Assembly (NCBI RefSeq): GCF_020526085.1
Contig: NZ_CP084874.1
Location: 4,464,001-4,528,000 of the forward strand
Direction: 5' to 3'
Source: Klebsiella africana
Lineage (GTDB): Bacteria; Pseudomonadota; Gammaproteobacteria; Enterobacterales; Enterobacteriaceae
Length of the DNA stretch: 64,000 nt
The position numbers were made by a program, and so were the translations under genes. Positions 11,111-20,708 of this stretch are shown here, in pieces; position 1 is the first letter of the stretch, and every line of letters begins with the position of its first letter. The notes beneath the pieces were generated by a model, which worked only from the letters and a program-made list of their open reading frames with translations, searched no databases and had not been told where the DNA came from.

Positions 11111-11905
11111 TCACCATACCTGGGCAGGAGAAAGCGCGAACAGCGTGCGCGTGTTCTGCATGATCCCTTCGGCGATCGCTTCCGGGGGCTCCGGGCGCAG
11201 CTCGCAGAGCGACTCGAAGACCCGGACAACCTGCTCCGGGCGATTGGGCTGTCCTTGAAAACCGTTAAGCGGCATATCCGGCGCATCGGTCTCGAGCAGC
11301 AGAGCGGAAAGCGGCAGACGCGCCATCACTTCACGGGTTTTACGGGCGCGGGGATAGGTAATGGTGCCGCCAACGCCGATCTTATAGCCAAGCTGAACGA
11401 AGCGCTCGGCCTGCTGCAGACTGCCGGCGAAACCATGTACCACCCCAGTACGCGGCAGGGCATGTTTTTTCAGCAGCATCGCCAGCTTATCGTGGGTACG
11501 TCGGGAGTGGAGGATCACCGGCAGATCGTAACGCTTTGCCAGACGCAGCTGCGCTTCCAGTAGCGCCTGTTGACGATCAAACCGCGGATCGTCGCGATAA
11601 AGATCGAGGCCAATCTCTCCCACCGCCACCAGCTTAGGCGGCCGTTGCGCCAACAAGGCTTCCAGCTGCGTCAGTCCCTCCTCGGTGTGCTCTTCGATGA
11701 CGATCGGATGCATGCCCAGTGCGGCATACAGCGCCTCGTGCCGCGCCGCCAGCGCCAGTACTGAACTGAAACGCTCGGCGGAGATCGCCGGGACGATGAT
11801 CCGCTCAATACCAGCCTGTGCCGCACGTTCCAGACTGGCGGCTTCATCTGCCGCGAAGGGGGGAAAATCGAAGTGACAGTGGGTATCAATAAAACGGTGG
11901 CTCAT
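11111..11905 (-). CDS. yjjV: YjjV, TatD-family metal-dependent hydrolase / DNase
   Basis: A 264-residue TIM-barrel hydrolase of the TatD DNase family. Metal ligands are seen as DTHCH (H9, H11), GEIGLD, ILHSRR, VHGFAG and LLETDAPDM, so the active site is complete. The exact substrate is unknown; relatives are 3'-5' nucleases. Its start overlaps the yjjU stop by 4 bp (ATGA), so yjjU-yjjV are coupled as in E. coli. Confidence 0.93.
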   Translation of the reverse strand: MSHRFIDTHCHFDFPPFAADEAASLERAAQAGIERIIVPAISAERFSSVLALAARHEALYAALGMHPIVIEEHTEEGLTQLEALLAQRPPKLVAVGEIGLDLYRDDPRFDRQQALLEAQLRLAKRYDLPVILHSRRTHDKLAMLLKKHALPRTGVVHGFAGSLQQAERFVQLGYKIGVGGTITYPRARKTREVMARLPLSALLLETDAPDMPLNGFQGQPNRPEQVVRVFESLCELRPEPPEAIAEGIMQNTRTLFALSPAQVW

Positions 11906-12975
11906 GCCAGATCCTCATGATCAAAGCTGGCGTCATTCGCCTGCGGTGCGGCGATGATCGTTGCCTGAGGTGCCTCATTGGCCACCGGTACCGGCGGCAC
12001 CACCACCGGCGCCGGACGGGCAATACGCGGCGCATGGCGCAACAGCGGCGGCCGGTCAGCCAGCAGTTTACCCACCGTTGCCAGGAAATAACGGCCACAC
12101 TGGCGTCCGGTTTTGTAGTCCTCCAGCAGCGCCGGCAACCGGCTGCCGAGTGCCATACTGCGCAATGGCCGCTGTGGATAGATTTCGAAGATCCGCAGCT
12201 TACCGGGCGGTTTCTCAATGAACTGTTGAATGGCGCGGTAGGTGGTTTCGTGATGATGCACCAGATTAACCAGCGGCTGTAGGCTGCTCTCTCCCAGCCA
12301 GCGCTCCATCCGCTTGAACCACTGCGGGGTATAAAACATTTGCGAAGGGACGGTGCGGATCACCACGATGGTCTGGGCGCCACGGCGGGCCGCCTCCTGC
12401 ACCGGGATCGCATCGCTGACGCCGCCGTCAAGGTAGCTGACGCCGTCAAGCAACACGCCGCTGCGATAAAAACCGGGGATGGCGCTGGAGGCGCGGATCA
12501 GATCCAGCCAGGTTTGCGGCGTCGGTGAAAAATAGCTGGCAGTGTAATCATCGCCGCGGCAGGCGCACATCCACAGCTCTTTCCCCAGCGCGAACTGCGC
12601 TTCGGCGTAGTTCATGGCCAGCGGCATCTGCTGTGAAGTGGCCTCTACCAGCCAGTCGAGATCGATAAGGTTGCCGCCGCGCACAAAGCGCATCGGATCG
12701 AAAAACTGGCGTGAAGTGGTGTAGCGAGTGATGACTTTGCGCGCATACCCTTGCTGATTACACATGTAGGCAGAAAGGTTTTGCGCGCCCGCGGAGGTAC
12801 CCAGCATCAGGTCAAAGGGGTTAAATCCGGCGCGCATAAATTCGTCCAGCACCCCGGCGGTGAAAATCCCTCGTTGTCCTCCGCCTTCGCATACCAGCGC
12901 CAGCTTGCCCGGTCGGAAAGGTTTAACCGCCAGCGGGGCGATATTGCCCAGCGTGACGGGAATGCGTTGCCCCAC
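11902..12975 (-). CDS. yjjU: YjjU, patatin-like phospholipase family protein
   Basis: A predicted serine acyl hydrolase of the patatin fold. The oxyanion loop is EGGGQRGIFTAG, the nucleophile elbow GTSAG, and the catalytic Asp motif DGGVSDAIP. I chose the GTG at 12975 (GQRIPVTLGNIAPL), which yields 357 aa, the E. coli length. A start at 13020 would add 15 unconserved residues. The C-terminal tail is Pro/Val/Ala-rich. Natural lipid substrate unknown. Confidence 0.9.
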   Translation of the reverse strand: MGQRIPVTLGNIAPLAVKPFRPGKLALVCEGGGQRGIFTAGVLDEFMRAGFNPFDLMLGTSAGAQNLSAYMCNQQGYARKVITRYTTSRQFFDPMRFVRGGNLIDLDWLVEATSQQMPLAMNYAEAQFALGKELWMCACRGDDYTASYFSPTPQTWLDLIRASSAIPGFYRSGVLLDGVSYLDGGVSDAIPVQEAARRGAQTIVVIRTVPSQMFYTPQWFKRMERWLGESSLQPLVNLVHHHETTYRAIQQFIEKPPGKLRIFEIYPQRPLRSMALGSRLPALLEDYKTGRQCGRYFLATVGKLLADRPPLLRHAPRIARPAPVVVPPVPVANEAPQATIIAAPQANDASFDHEDLA

Positions 12976-13128
12976 CCTGCTTTCCTGTTCGATTGGTCTT
13001 CTCCTGACAAGGTAACGCAATTTGCCCGTCGCTTAAACCGCGAAAGCCAGTCCGCTGGACTGGCTTTGTGTAAGATGACGTGTCAGTAAAAATGCTCAGG
13101 CTTCGGCATCGCCTGCATCGCGGGCCGC

Positions 13129-13290
13129 CTAAGGACGTCTGCGTCCTGTAAACAGGCTCACCAGGAACAGGATAATCCCGACGACAAAGACGATTTTCGC
13201 GGCGCCAGCGGCAGTACCCGCCAGACCACCAAAGCCCAGGGCCGCAGCAATTAATGCAATGACCAGAAAAATAATTCCCCATCGAAACAT
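13129..13290 (-). CDS. ytjA: YtjA, small membrane protein (UPF0391)
   Basis: A 53-residue protein, almost entirely hydrophobic, with two membrane segments (about residues 5-22 and 29-46) and a basic end GRRRP. Length and sequence are nearly identical to E. coli YtjA. The start [10 protein letters not shown] has an AAGGAGAA ribosome site just upstream; the longer frame to 13353 is rejected. Function unknown. It lies between osmY and yjjU on the same strand. Confidence 0.92.
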
Positions 13291-13419
13291 ACTTTTCTCC
13301 TTACCATAATGGACGGTGAACAGCGGTTTGCGCACCCTTTCTGCATAGCTCATCGCTCAGTGGATGCTGCTATTCGTTCGGCAACCTTGGCCAGACAACA
13401 CTTTTGTTAATAACTCGGT

Positions 13420-14040
13420 TTACTTAACGCTAAGATCGTTACGCACGCTTTTCACACCAGAAACCGCTTTCGCAATCTCTGCGGCACGCTCCGCCTGCGC
13501 CGCGGAAGCCACCGTACCGGTCAGATGCACCGCGCCGGCGTTGGTTTCGACTTTCACATTGCGCGAAGGGACAATGTCATCCGCCAGCAGCTTAGCTTTC
13601 ACTTCACTGGTAATAGCGGTATCCCCGGCATAGCCTTTCAGCGTCGCCGTCTCGCTCGATGATTTATGATGGACCGTCAGCTTGTCGTTAACGCGCGAGA
13701 CGCCTTCGACCCCTTTCGCTACGCTCAGTGCCTGACTTTTCTGTTCAGCACTGGTGACGTCGCCGCTGAGGGTGACCACTTTGTTTTCCGTTTTCACCGA
13801 AATATCGCCGGAGTTAATGTCTTTATGGTCGATTAGCGCCGCTTTTACCCGAGCGGTAATGGTACTGTCGTCCATAAAATCGCCGACTTTATTAATCGAA
13901 TTGTCTACCGCCTCTCCCGCGTTGCTGGCAGCCGACTTCGCACTGTCTACCGTTGTTTTTTCCGTCTCTGCCGAGGCGTTCAACGCGGCTAAGCCTAAGA
14001 AGAGCGCCAGCAACATATTGGCATTCTTTAGTCTGGTCAT
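13420..14040 (-). CDS. osmY: OsmY, periplasmic osmotic/stationary-phase chaperone
   Basis: A 206-residue exported protein. It has a signal peptide of about 25 residues ending NASA-ET and two BON domains, about 58-125 and 138-205, each with the VKV...NG/AG-V-L-G pattern. Family knowledge: OsmY is sigma-S-induced and acts as a periplasmic chaperone. The N-terminal linker is somewhat longer than in E. coli (201 aa). A possible sigma-S -10 lies upstream at 14119-14125. Confidence 0.93.
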   Translation of the reverse strand: MTRLKNANMLLALFLGLAALNASAETEKTTVDSAKSAASNAGEAVDNSINKVGDFMDDSTITARVKAALIDHKDINSGDISVKTENKVVTLSGDVTSAEQKSQALSVAKGVEGVSRVNDKLTVHHKSSSETATLKGYAGDTAITSEVKAKLLADDIVPSRNVKVETNAGAVHLTGTVASAAQAERAAEIAKAVSGVKSVRNDLSVK

Positions 14041-14118
14041 CGTGATGTCCTCGTTTTTTCACCAGCGCTGGCGTCTTATCGCAGTGAATTACGCCAGCAT
14101 TTTTAAAATCACGAATTA

Positions 14119-14125
14119 AATATAG
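14119..14125 (-). promoter_or_regulatory. Possible osmY -10 element
   Basis: Minus-strand CTATATT lies in the tract CTACTATATTT about 80 bp upstream of the osmY start. It resembles the sigma-S -10 (CTATACT). Assignment rests on position and known osmY regulation only. Confidence 0.4.
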
Positions 14126-14230
14126 TAGACAGACGAAGGGGTTGCGGAGGATATGGATAAAAAACAGACGAATTAGCGGTGTTTTAAGAACTTTCCAGAA
14201 GGAAGGGTACAGGGGCGTAACAGGAAAAAA

Positions 14231-14248
14231 GCGCGGCCTGCGCCGCGC
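14231..14248 (-). terminator. Intrinsic terminator of prfC
   Basis: Stem GCGCGGC / GCCGCGC with a 4-nt loop lies 12 bp past the prfC stop. On the minus strand it is followed by TTTTTT (plus-strand A run 14225-14230). A canonical rho-independent terminator. Confidence 0.85.
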
Positions 14249-14259
14249 TTCGTCAGGGA

Positions 14260-15849
14260 TTAGTGCTCGCGCGTTTTGCGGAACACCACGTCAGGATAAC
14301 GCTCCTGCGTCAGGTTCAGGTTGACCATTGTCGGAGCGATATAGGTCAGGTTATCGCCGCCATCCAGCGCCAGCTGAACTTCGTTTTTACGTTTGAACTC
14401 TTCGAATTTCTTCACGTCCGTGGATTCAACCCAGCGCGCGGTGGCCACGTTGACCGATTCATAAATCGCTTCCACGTTGTATTCGCTTTTCAGACGCGCT
14501 ACCACCACGTCAAACTGCAGCACACCGACGGCGCCAACGATCAGATCGTTATTAGCGATCGGGCGGAAGACCTGGACCGCGCCCTCTTCAGAGAGCTGAA
14601 CCAGCCCTTTCAGCAGCTGTTTCTGCTTCAGCGGATCCTTAAGACGAATACGGCGGAACAGTTCCGGTGCGAAGTTCGGAATACCGGTGAACTTCATCAT
14701 CTCGCCCTGGGTGAAGGTATCGCCAATCTGAATGGTACCGTGGTTATGCAGGCCGATGATATCGCCCGGATATGCTTCTTCTACGTGAGAACGGTCGCCA
14801 GCCATAAAGGTCAGGGCGTCGGAAATCACCACGTCTTTACCGATACGCACCTGACGCAACTTCATGCCTTTTTCATATTTACCAGACACCACGCGCATGA
14901 AAGCCACGCGGTCGCGGTGTTTCGGGTCCATGTTGGCCTGAATTTTAAACACGAAGCCGGTGAATTTCTCTTCCGTGGCAGTGACTTCACGCGTGTCGGT
15001 GTTACGCGGCATCGGCGCCGGGGCCCACTCCACCAGCCCATCCAGCATATGGTCAACGCCGAAGTTGCCTAACGCGGTTCCGAAGAAGACCGGCGTGATT
15101 TCGCCGGCCAGGAACAGATCTTTATCGAACTCGTTCGACGCGCCCTGCACCAGCTCCAGCTCGTCGCGCAGCTGCTGCGCCAGGTCTTCCCCCACCGCCG
15201 CATCGAGATCCGGGTTGTTGAGCCCCTTCACGATGCGCACTTCCTGAATGGTGTGGCCTTTACCGGTCTGGTACAGGTAGGTTTCGTCTTTGTAGAGGTG
15301 ATAAACGCCTTTGAACAGCTTGCCGCAGCCGATAGGCCAGGTAATCGGCGCGCAGCCGATTTTCAGCTCATTCTCAACCTCATCCAGCAATTCCATCGGA
15401 TCGCGAATATCACGGTCAAGTTTGTTCATAAAGGTGAGGATCGGCGTGTCGCGCAGACGGGTAACTTCCATCAGCTTACGGGTCCGGTCTTCGACGCCTT
15501 TCGCTGCGTCAATCACCATCAGACAGCAGTCCACCGCCGTCAGAGTACGGTAGGTATCTTCGGAGAAGTCTTCGTGCCCCGGGGTATCCAGCAGGTTCAC
15601 CAGGCAGTCGTGGTATGGGAACTGCATCACCGAGGTGGTGATTGAGATCCCACGCTGTTTTTCCATCTCCATCCAGTCGGACTTTGCATGCTGGCTGGAG
15701 CCACGGCCTTTTACGGTACCGGCGGTCTGAATCGCCTGTCCGAACAGCAGCACCTTTTCGGTGATGGTGGTCTTACCGGCATCCGGGTGAGAAATAATGG
15801 CAAAAGTGCGGCGTTTGGCCACCTCTTGCAGATAAGGAGACAACGTCAT
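14260..15849 (-). CDS. prfC: PrfC, peptide chain release factor 3
   Basis: GTPase that recycles RF1/RF2 from the ribosome after peptide release. It has G1 [10 protein letters not shown]3 DTPGHEDF and G4 NKLD, followed by beta-barrel domains typical of translational GTPases. The ATG at 15849 ([16 protein letters not shown]) gives 529 aa, the E. coli length; a start at 15888 would add 13 residues. It lies 90 bp downstream of yjjG on the same strand and ends at a strong terminator. Confidence 0.97.
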   Translation of the reverse strand: MTLSPYLQEVAKRRTFAIISHPDAGKTTITEKVLLFGQAIQTAGTVKGRGSSQHAKSDWMEMEKQRGISITTSVMQFPYHDCLVNLLDTPGHEDFSEDTYRTLTAVDCCLMVIDAAKGVEDRTRKLMEVTRLRDTPILTFMNKLDRDIRDPMELLDEVENELKIGCAPITWPIGCGKLFKGVYHLYKDETYLYQTGKGHTIQEVRIVKGLNNPDLDAAVGEDLAQQLRDELELVQGASNEFDKDLFLAGEITPVFFGTALGNFGVDHMLDGLVEWAPAPMPRNTDTREVTATEEKFTGFVFKIQANMDPKHRDRVAFMRVVSGKYEKGMKLRQVRIGKDVVISDALTFMAGDRSHVEEAYPGDIIGLHNHGTIQIGDTFTQGEMMKFTGIPNFAPELFRRIRLKDPLKQKQLLKGLVQLSEEGAVQVFRPIANNDLIVGAVGVLQFDVVVARLKSEYNVEAIYESVNVATARWVESTDVKKFEEFKRKNEVQLALDGGDNLTYIAPTMVNLNLTQERYPDVVFRKTREH

Positions 15850-15939
15850 AATTAATCTTCTAAGTAAACGCAGCAATGCGCCGCGCATGTGGAATACGAA
15901 AAATTGCGGCTATTTTACCCATCAATAGGGGGGAGGCAA

Positions 15940-16617
15940 TCAGTGTTTACACAGGAGCTGCTCCAGTTCGCTTAACGAGGTCACCGTCCAGTCGGGCTGC
16001 AGGTCTGCTGGCAACGTTTGCTGGTGCGCATTCAGCCAGCAGGTCGCCAGTCCGGCATTCACGCCACCGCGAATATCCGACTCAGCGGTATCACCGACCA
16101 TCAGTACTCGCGAGCGCGGTGGATTACCCGCTTGCGCCAGCGCGTAATCGAAGATGCGCGCATCCGGCTTGGCGACGCCAACTTCTTCAGAAATAATCAG
16201 TAAATCAAAGTGATCGCGTAAACCTGTGCGCTCCAGACGAGTCTGCTGCAGCGAGGTAAAACCGTTGGTGATGATGCCCATCTTGACCTTGCCCTGCAGC
16301 GCGTTGAGCAGCGAGACCGCTCCCGGCAGCGGGGCACAGATTTCCGCCATCGCATTCATAAACGCATCGTTGAGCTCACCCGGCTTAACGTTCAAACGTT
16401 CCGCCCAGCTGTCAAAGCGCTGGTGCTGTAGCTGCAGCGAGGTGATGGCGCCGTTTTGATAATCCACCCACAGCGGCTTATTCACGGCCTGATAGTGCTG
16501 AAAATCTTCGGCGGTAAATGTCACGCTGTAGTCGAGAAACATCCGCTGTAAGCCGCTGAAAGAATCAAACGAAAACAACGTTTCATCGGCATCAAAGAAA
16601 ATCCAGTCCCATTTCAT
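15940..16617 (-). CDS. yjjG: YjjG, pyrimidine 5'-nucleotidase (HAD family)
   Basis: House-cleaning nucleotidase; E. coli YjjG hydrolyses dUMP, dTMP and non-canonical pyrimidine nucleotides. HAD motifs: DADETLF (nucleophile and general acid), ITNG, a lysine in GVAKPD, and [11 protein letters not shown]. Its 225 residues equal E. coli. It lies 14 bp downstream of rimI, so holD-rimI-yjjG form one operon. Confidence 0.94.
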   Translation of the reverse strand: MKWDWIFFDADETLFSFDSFSGLQRMFLDYSVTFTAEDFQHYQAVNKPLWVDYQNGAITSLQLQHQRFDSWAERLNVKPGELNDAFMNAMAEICAPLPGAVSLLNALQGKVKMGIITNGFTSLQQTRLERTGLRDHFDLLIISEEVGVAKPDARIFDYALAQAGNPPRSRVLMVGDTAESDIRGGVNAGLATCWLNAHQQTLPADLQPDWTVTSLSELEQLLCKH

Positions 16618-16631
16618 CGTATCACCTTGTC

Positions 16632-17078
16632 TTACATACTGATTGGCAGAGCCATAATAATGGCGTCTTCGCGCCCGTCGACCGTCGGATAGTAGTTGCG
16701 GCGGATGGTCGCTTCGTTAAAGCCTACGCTTTCATACAGCGCAATGGCGGCAGCGTTGGAAGCGCGCACCTCCAGCCATAGCGTGACGACGCCCAGTTTT
16801 TCAACTTCATCAATGACATGTTCCAGCAGTTCCCGTCCCAGACCGCGGCGCTGGTATGCCGGGTCGACGGCGATATTAAACAGCGTCGCTTCATCGAGGA
16901 CTATCTGCGTAATGGCGAACGCTGCCATTTCTCCATCCACTGCCAGTTGGTAATTCAGATAACGTTCACCCTGATTGCTGGCAAAGGTTTGTTCGCTCCA
17001 CGGGAAGGCGTGGGCGCGTTTTTCGATTTGCCAGGCTTTAGATAAATCACCCGTGCTGAGGGTAGAAATCGTGTTCAT
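16632..17078 (-). CDS. rimI: RimI, ribosomal protein S18 alanine N-acetyltransferase
   Basis: GNAT enzyme that acetylates the N-terminal alanine of ribosomal protein S18. The 148 residues match the family. The acetyl-CoA loop is [10 protein letters not shown], with the conserved [19 protein letters not shown] and the final NYYP tail. The ATG at 17078 ([16 protein letters not shown]) lies inside the 3' end of holD: a 32-bp overlap in another frame, as known in E. coli. Confidence 0.95.
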   Translation of the reverse strand: MNTISTLSTGDLSKAWQIEKRAHAFPWSEQTFASNQGERYLNYQLAVDGEMAAFAITQIVLDEATLFNIAVDPAYQRRGLGRELLEHVIDEVEKLGVVTLWLEVRASNAAAIALYESVGFNEATIRRNYYPTVDGREDAIIMALPISM

Positions 17079-17460
17079 GTGCGCAGATTTGTTGCCAGAG
17101 CGCCTTACGAGCCGGCGCGCTGGTCTGAAGTTCATCAAAAGCGGGGGTAGACACCTGGGCGCCCGCCAGCGGCAGCGATGCCTCTGTACCCAACCGCCAG
17201 CTGTTGCAGCGGCTGTCCTGCGGTAGCATCGCCACCCGCTCGGGGGTGAGCTGCAGGACCTGATCTGGCGTAACGGCCAGCGCGCGCAATATGTCGCCAA
17301 TCAGCGGTTCAGTCAGCGACGGCGGGCTTTCCGCCACCATCACCAGACGAATATGTTCAGGCAGCGAGATAGCGATTTCGCCCTGCAACGCCCCCGGTCG
17401 GCGCAGCGACCACTGGGTAATGCCCAGCTGCTGTAGTTGCCAGTCTCGTCGGGATGTCAT
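17047..17460 (-). CDS. holD: HolD, DNA polymerase III psi subunit
   Basis: Psi binds chi (HolC) and the clamp loader and links the holoenzyme to SSB. The start MTSRRDWQLQQLGITQW at 17460 gives 137 aa, identical to the E. coli length. The N-terminal segment that binds the clamp loader is nearly identical to E. coli. First gene of holD-rimI-yjjG, divergent from rsmC across a 102-bp gap. Confidence 0.95.
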   Translation of the reverse strand: MTSRRDWQLQQLGITQWSLRRPGALQGEIAISLPEHIRLVMVAESPPSLTEPLIGDILRALAVTPDQVLQLTPERVAMLPQDSRCNSWRLGTEASLPLAGAQVSTPAFDELQTSAPARKALWQQICAHEHDFYPQHG

Positions 17461-17562
17461 AGCGAAACACTCCTGGTAAACAAGCGCGCAATATAGCAAA
17501 TCCGTCGTATCTGCGCCAACAAACTACTATAATCGGCGCCAGTCTTAATGAAGGAGTGTTTC

Positions 17563-18591
17563 ATGTCCGCTTTTACCCCGGCAAGTGAAGTCTTGCTGCG
17601 CCACAGTGATGATTTCGAGTCCGCCCGCGTTCTGTTTGCCGGTGACCTGCAGGATGATCTGCCTGCACGTCTGGATACCGCGGCCAGCCGCGCCCACACC
17701 CAACAGTTCCACCACTGGCAGGTCCTCAACCGCCAAATGGGTGACAATGTCCGCTTTAGTTTAGTGGCCGAGGCCGCTGACGTCGCTGAATGTGACACCC
17801 TGATCTACTACTGGCCGAAGAACAAACCTGAGGCGCAGTTCCAGCTGATGAACCTGCTCGCTCTGCTACCAGTGGGAAGCGACATTTTTGTCGTCGGTGA
17901 AAACCGCAGCGGCGTCCGCAGCGCGGAGCAGATGTTGGCTGAATATGCGCCACTAAACAAAGTGGATAGCGCCCGCCGCTGTGGCCTCTATCATGGCCGT
18001 CTGGAAAAGCAGCCATCCTTCAACGCCGACGCGTTCTGGGGCGAATATGCGCTGGATAATCTGACCATCAAAACCCTGCCAGGTGTCTTTAGCCGCGATG
18101 GTTTGGACGTAGGCAGCCAGCTGCTGCTCTCCACCCTCGAGCCGCATACCAAAGGAAAAGTGCTGGATGTCGGCTGCGGCGCGGGCGTGCTGGCCGCGGT
18201 GCTGGCCAGCCATTCACCGAAGGTGCGCCTGACTCTGTGCGACGTCAGCGCCCCGGCGGTGGAAGCCAGCCGCGCGACCCTTGCCGCCAACGGTTTTGCA
18301 GGCGATGTGTTTGCCAGCAACGTCTTCTCCGAGGTCAATGGCCGCTTCGACATGATCATTTCTAACCCGCCATTCCATGACGGGTTGCAAACCAGCCTCG
18401 AGGCGGCCCAGGCGCTGATCCGCGGCGCGGTTCGCCATCTGAATAGCGGCGGCGAGCTACGCATTGTCGCCAACGCCTTCCTGCCCTATCCGCAGGTGCT
18501 GGATGAAACGTTCGGCTTCCATGAAGTGATCGCTCAGACCGGGCGCTTTAAGGTCTATCGCACCATCATGACCCGTCAGGCGAAAAAATAA
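17563..18591 (+). CDS. rsmC: RsmC, 16S rRNA m2G1207 methyltransferase
   Basis: Methylates G1207 of 16S rRNA in assembled 30S subunits using SAM. The C-terminal catalytic half shows DVGCGAGVL (SAM motif I, about residue 200) and NPPFHDG (motif IV, guanine N2 methylation). The N-terminal half is a degenerate duplicate of the same fold. The ATG at 17563 ([19 protein letters not shown], 342 aa) has AAGGAG 8 bp upstream, better than the ATG at 17548. Confidence 0.96.
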   Translation: MSAFTPASEVLLRHSDDFESARVLFAGDLQDDLPARLDTAASRAHTQQFHHWQVLNRQMGDNVRFSLVAEAADVAECDTLIYYWPKNKPEAQFQLMNLLALLPVGSDIFVVGENRSGVRSAEQMLAEYAPLNKVDSARRCGLYHGRLEKQPSFNADAFWGEYALDNLTIKTLPGVFSRDGLDVGSQLLLSTLEPHTKGKVLDVGCGAGVLAAVLASHSPKVRLTLCDVSAPAVEASRATLAANGFAGDVFASNVFSEVNGRFDMIISNPPFHDGLQTSLEAAQALIRGAVRHLNSGGELRIVANAFLPYPQVLDETFGFHEVIAQTGRFKVYRTIMTRQAKK

Positions 18592-18599
18592 CCCCCTCA

Positions 18600-18630
18600 C
18601 GCCAGCGGCCCGTTTGCGGTGCCGCTGGCG
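18600..18630 (+). terminator. Hairpin after rsmC
   Basis: A perfect 10-bp stem, CGCCAGCGGC / GCCGCTGGCG, with an 11-nt loop starts 9 bp past the rsmC stop. There is no T run, so it may act as a weak or factor-aided terminator. Confidence 0.5.
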
Positions 18631-18690
18631 CTTACTGCGAACAAATCCGGCCATTTTTGCAGCAATCGATACAACCTGCATAATTAACTA

Positions 18691-18718
18691 TTGACGTGCC
18701 GCCGAAAACCACTAGAAT
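18691..18718 (+). promoter_or_regulatory. Promoter of the tRNA-Leu cluster
   Basis: TTGACG (18691-18696) and TAGAAT (18713-18718) with 16-bp spacing, followed at once by the GC-rich GCGCCTCC. A GC-rich discriminator after the -10 is typical of stable-RNA promoters under stringent (ppGpp/DksA) control. The first tRNA begins about 40 bp downstream. Confidence 0.8.
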
Positions 18719-18759
18719 GCGCCTCCGTGGTAACGATACTTTCATAGTGTCGATGGTAT

Positions 18760-18846
18760 GCGAAGGTGGCGGAATTGGTAGACGCGCTAGCTTCAGGTGT
18801 TAGTGTCCTTACGGACGTGGGGGTTCAAGTCCCCCCCCTCGCACCA
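18760..18846 (+). tRNA. leuQ: tRNA-Leu (anticodon CAG), copy 1
   Basis: An 87-nt class II tRNA with encoded CCA. Acceptor arms are GCGAAGG and CTCGC plus A. The D arm contains GGTAGACGC, the anticodon CAG is at 18794-18796, and the long variable arm is GTGTCCTTACGGACGT. The T arm is GGGGGTTCAAGTCCCCC. Reads CUG codons. The position matches the E. coli leuQPV cluster; the letter is assigned by position only. Confidence 0.93.
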
Positions 18847-18874
18847 TAATCCACGTTGATATTGCTCGCACTGG

Positions 18875-18961
18875 GCGAAGGTGGCGGAATTGGTAGACGC
18901 GCTAGCTTCAGGTGTTAGTGTCCTTACGGACGTGGGGGTTCAAGTCCCCCCCCTCGCACCA
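18875..18961 (+). tRNA. leuP: tRNA-Leu (anticodon CAG), copy 2
   Basis: Identical over all 87 nt to copy 1, separated from it by 28 bp of unrelated spacer. It belongs to the same transcript, to be released by RNase processing. The E. coli-style letter is assigned by position only. Confidence 0.93.
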
Positions 18962-18991
18962 ACGAGGCAATATCTAAAGAAAGAATACTGT

Positions 18992-19078
18992 GCGAAGGTG
19001 GCGGAATTGGTAGACGCGCTAGCTTCAGGTGTTAGTGTCCTTACGGACGTGGGGGTTCAAGTCCCCCCCCTCGCACCA
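18992..19078 (+). tRNA. leuV: tRNA-Leu (anticodon CAG), copy 3
   Basis: Third identical 87-nt copy after a 30-bp spacer. No strong terminator hairpin follows in the 20 bp before the converging yjjZ stop. No integrase or phage remnant lies at its 3' end. The E. coli-style letter is assigned by position only. Confidence 0.93.
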
Positions 19079-19098
19079 ATATTCTTCCCTCCCCGGCC

Positions 19099-19338
19099 TC
19101 ATCCCCTCAGTTTGATATCCAGCAACATCAGCATGATTCCACTAATCAGTGCGACGCACGATGGTAGCAGAATAAAATGGCGCAGTTGACGATGCCATAT
19201 CATTGCCGCAGACATCAGCATGCCCGCCGCGACCAGCAACCGCCATACGTCAGCCGATACCCCGGCATACCCGAGAGCGACAATCAGCGCGCCGGGAATC
19301 ACCACTCCCCAGCCGCTTCCTAATGCTCGCTGCAGCAT
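19099..19338 (-). CDS. yjjZ: YjjZ-like small membrane protein (DUF1435)
   Basis: A 79-residue hydrophobic protein with three or so membrane segments (MLQRALGSGWGVVIPGALIV, then WRLLVAAGMLMSAAMIW, then FILLPSCVALISGIMLMLL). The start at 19338 has an AGAGGTG ribosome site; the frame open to 19452 would run through the operator. A Fur-box-like site lies 19-37 bp upstream. The position between tRNA-Leu and fhuF matches yjjZ of E. coli. Function unknown; likely iron-repressed. Confidence 0.75.
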   Translation of the reverse strand: MLQRALGSGWGVVIPGALIVALGYAGVSADVWRLLVAAGMLMSAAMIWHRQLRHFILLPSCVALISGIMLMLLDIKLRG

Positions 19339-19356
19339 GGTTTCACCTCTCACAAC

Positions 19357-19375
19357 GATAATGATAACCAATATC
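19357..19375. promoter_or_regulatory. Fur box upstream of yjjZ
   Basis: GATAATGATAACCAATATC matches the 19-bp Fur consensus at 17 of 19 positions. It lies just upstream of the yjjZ ribosome site, consistent with repression by Fe-Fur. Confidence 0.75.
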
Positions 19376-19583
19376 ATATGACAATCTTTATCATTTGTCA
19401 TTTGCGATGTGCTCTGCTCCTTTTTCTTTACGTTCGCGGTAATGACATACATTCATGAAGGTGATAAATTAAGCGGATTAACGATATATATTAAATATTT
19501 TGCTTATTTTGCAAATAACCTTTTTTTGCACATTGTTATCAGACTCTTCATTTTTGGCTTTCATCATTTTGAAATTTAACGAC

Positions 19584-19598
19584 TAATAATGATTCTTC
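19584..19598 (+). promoter_or_regulatory. Possible Fur box at the diguanylate cyclase start
   Basis: TAATAATGATTCTTC fits the 7-1-7 Fur motif at about 10 of 14 positions. It ends 4 bp before the ATG, overlapping the ribosome-binding region. Weaker than the yjjZ site; assigned partly by iron-linked context. Confidence 0.4.
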
Positions 19599-19602
19599 CG
19601 AT

Positions 19603-20649
19603 ATGACTGCACAAACCTGGCGAGCACACTACGCACAAAAATATCAATATTCCTTACGCCTTTTTTTACTGCTTAATTTCATTTCTTCCTCTCTGTCGCT
19701 GGTCAGCCCACTATTTACGGTAGTCCGTTTTACGCTGCCCTGCGCCCTGATCGTGACCTGCAGCGGGCTGTTGCTGCTCTGGCACTGGAAATGGCCGCAA
19801 TCAAAAATAAATATTCCTGCTATCTCGTTGTTATTTGGCATGCTGTGGGCATGGCACGTAGTGGCAAAATCGATGCTATTGACACCACCGCATTTTAACT
19901 ATCTGGTGATCGCCCTATTAAGCATTCTGTTTATTGGCACCATCGCTTTTGCCAATAATATCACTGCCTTTACCCTTCACTCTTTACCGACTTTCCTTGC
20001 CTGCCTGATAATGGCGGAGGGGGAACAATGGTTGCGTATGACCTACTGTTTTATGCTGCCTATTGCCGGCATTACCCTGCAAAATATTATCCAGAGGCGC
20101 AGCGATGCCTTTACTCAGGGATTAATGGATAAACTGATGCAGGAACGCAATACGCTCAATGATCTCAGTATGCTGGATCCCTTGACCGGTCTGTATAATC
20201 GCCGCGGACTGCAAAATCGCCTCGACACACTGTTGGCGCTGGACGGCGATAACCACTATGTGCTGCTTCTCGATATCGATCATTTCAAAGCCTATAACGA
20301 CCACTATGGCCATATGATGGGTGACCAGGCGCTGATTCGCGTCTCTGCCGCCATTCGCAACGCCGTGCGCTCACGCGATATTGTTGCCCGTTTTGGCGGA
20401 GAGGAGTTTATGGTGCTGCTGACCAACAGCAGTAAAGAAACGGCCTGGCAGGCAGCCGAACGCATTCGTCAGCGAGTCTACGATCTGAAGATCCCCCATA
20501 TGTTTAATGAAAGCGTCGCGACCAACGTCACCATCAGCATTGGCCTGACGCCATTGATTGATGACAACATTGAGCAAGCGCTGGCGCGAGCCGATGGGGC
20601 ACTTTATGAGGCCAAAAATAAAGGCCGAAACATTATTCTTGCTAGCTAG
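19603..20649 (+). CDS. Membrane-bound diguanylate cyclase (GGDEF domain)
   Basis: Synthesises c-di-GMP. The N-terminal ~150 residues form about six hydrophobic segments, a membrane sensor region I cannot assign to a named class. The GGDEF domain (about 185-348) has DPLTGLYNRRG, LLDIDHFKAYNDHYGH and active loop RFGGEEF, so catalysis is expected. The RSRD sequence five residues before GGEEF is an intact inhibitory I-site, predicting product feedback. It lies between the Fur-linked genes yjjZ and fhuF; E. coli K-12 has no such gene here. Sensory input unknown. Confidence 0.88.
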   Translation: MTAQTWRAHYAQKYQYSLRLFLLLNFISSSLSLVSPLFTVVRFTLPCALIVTCSGLLLLWHWKWPQSKINIPAISLLFGMLWAWHVVAKSMLLTPPHFNYLVIALLSILFIGTIAFANNITAFTLHSLPTFLACLIMAEGEQWLRMTYCFMLPIAGITLQNIIQRRSDAFTQGLMDKLMQERNTLNDLSMLDPLTGLYNRRGLQNRLDTLLALDGDNHYVLLLDIDHFKAYNDHYGHMMGDQALIRVSAAIRNAVRSRDIVARFGGEEFMVLLTNSSKETAWQAAERIRQRVYDLKIPHMFNESVATNVTISIGLTPLIDDNIEQALARADGALYEAKNKGRNIILAS

Positions 20650-20708
20650 TTTTCGCGCGCCGCGACGCCGATAAAATTCTTGCCATGCCGTCTGCAAACA
20701 ACTAATAT

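Noticed and set aside
13291..13353. Longer N-terminus for YtjA
   Set aside because: The added 21 residues are not in the family, while the ATG at 13290 has a good ribosome site and gives the conserved 53-residue protein.
18992..19078. tRNA-Leu as attachment site of an integrated element
   Set aside because: No integrase, direct repeat of the tRNA end, or phage/ICE gene follows; neighbours are backbone-like yjjZ and fhuF.
18881..19189. Open frame running through two tRNA-Leu genes
   Set aside because: Its repeated peptide is only the translation of identical tRNA sequence.
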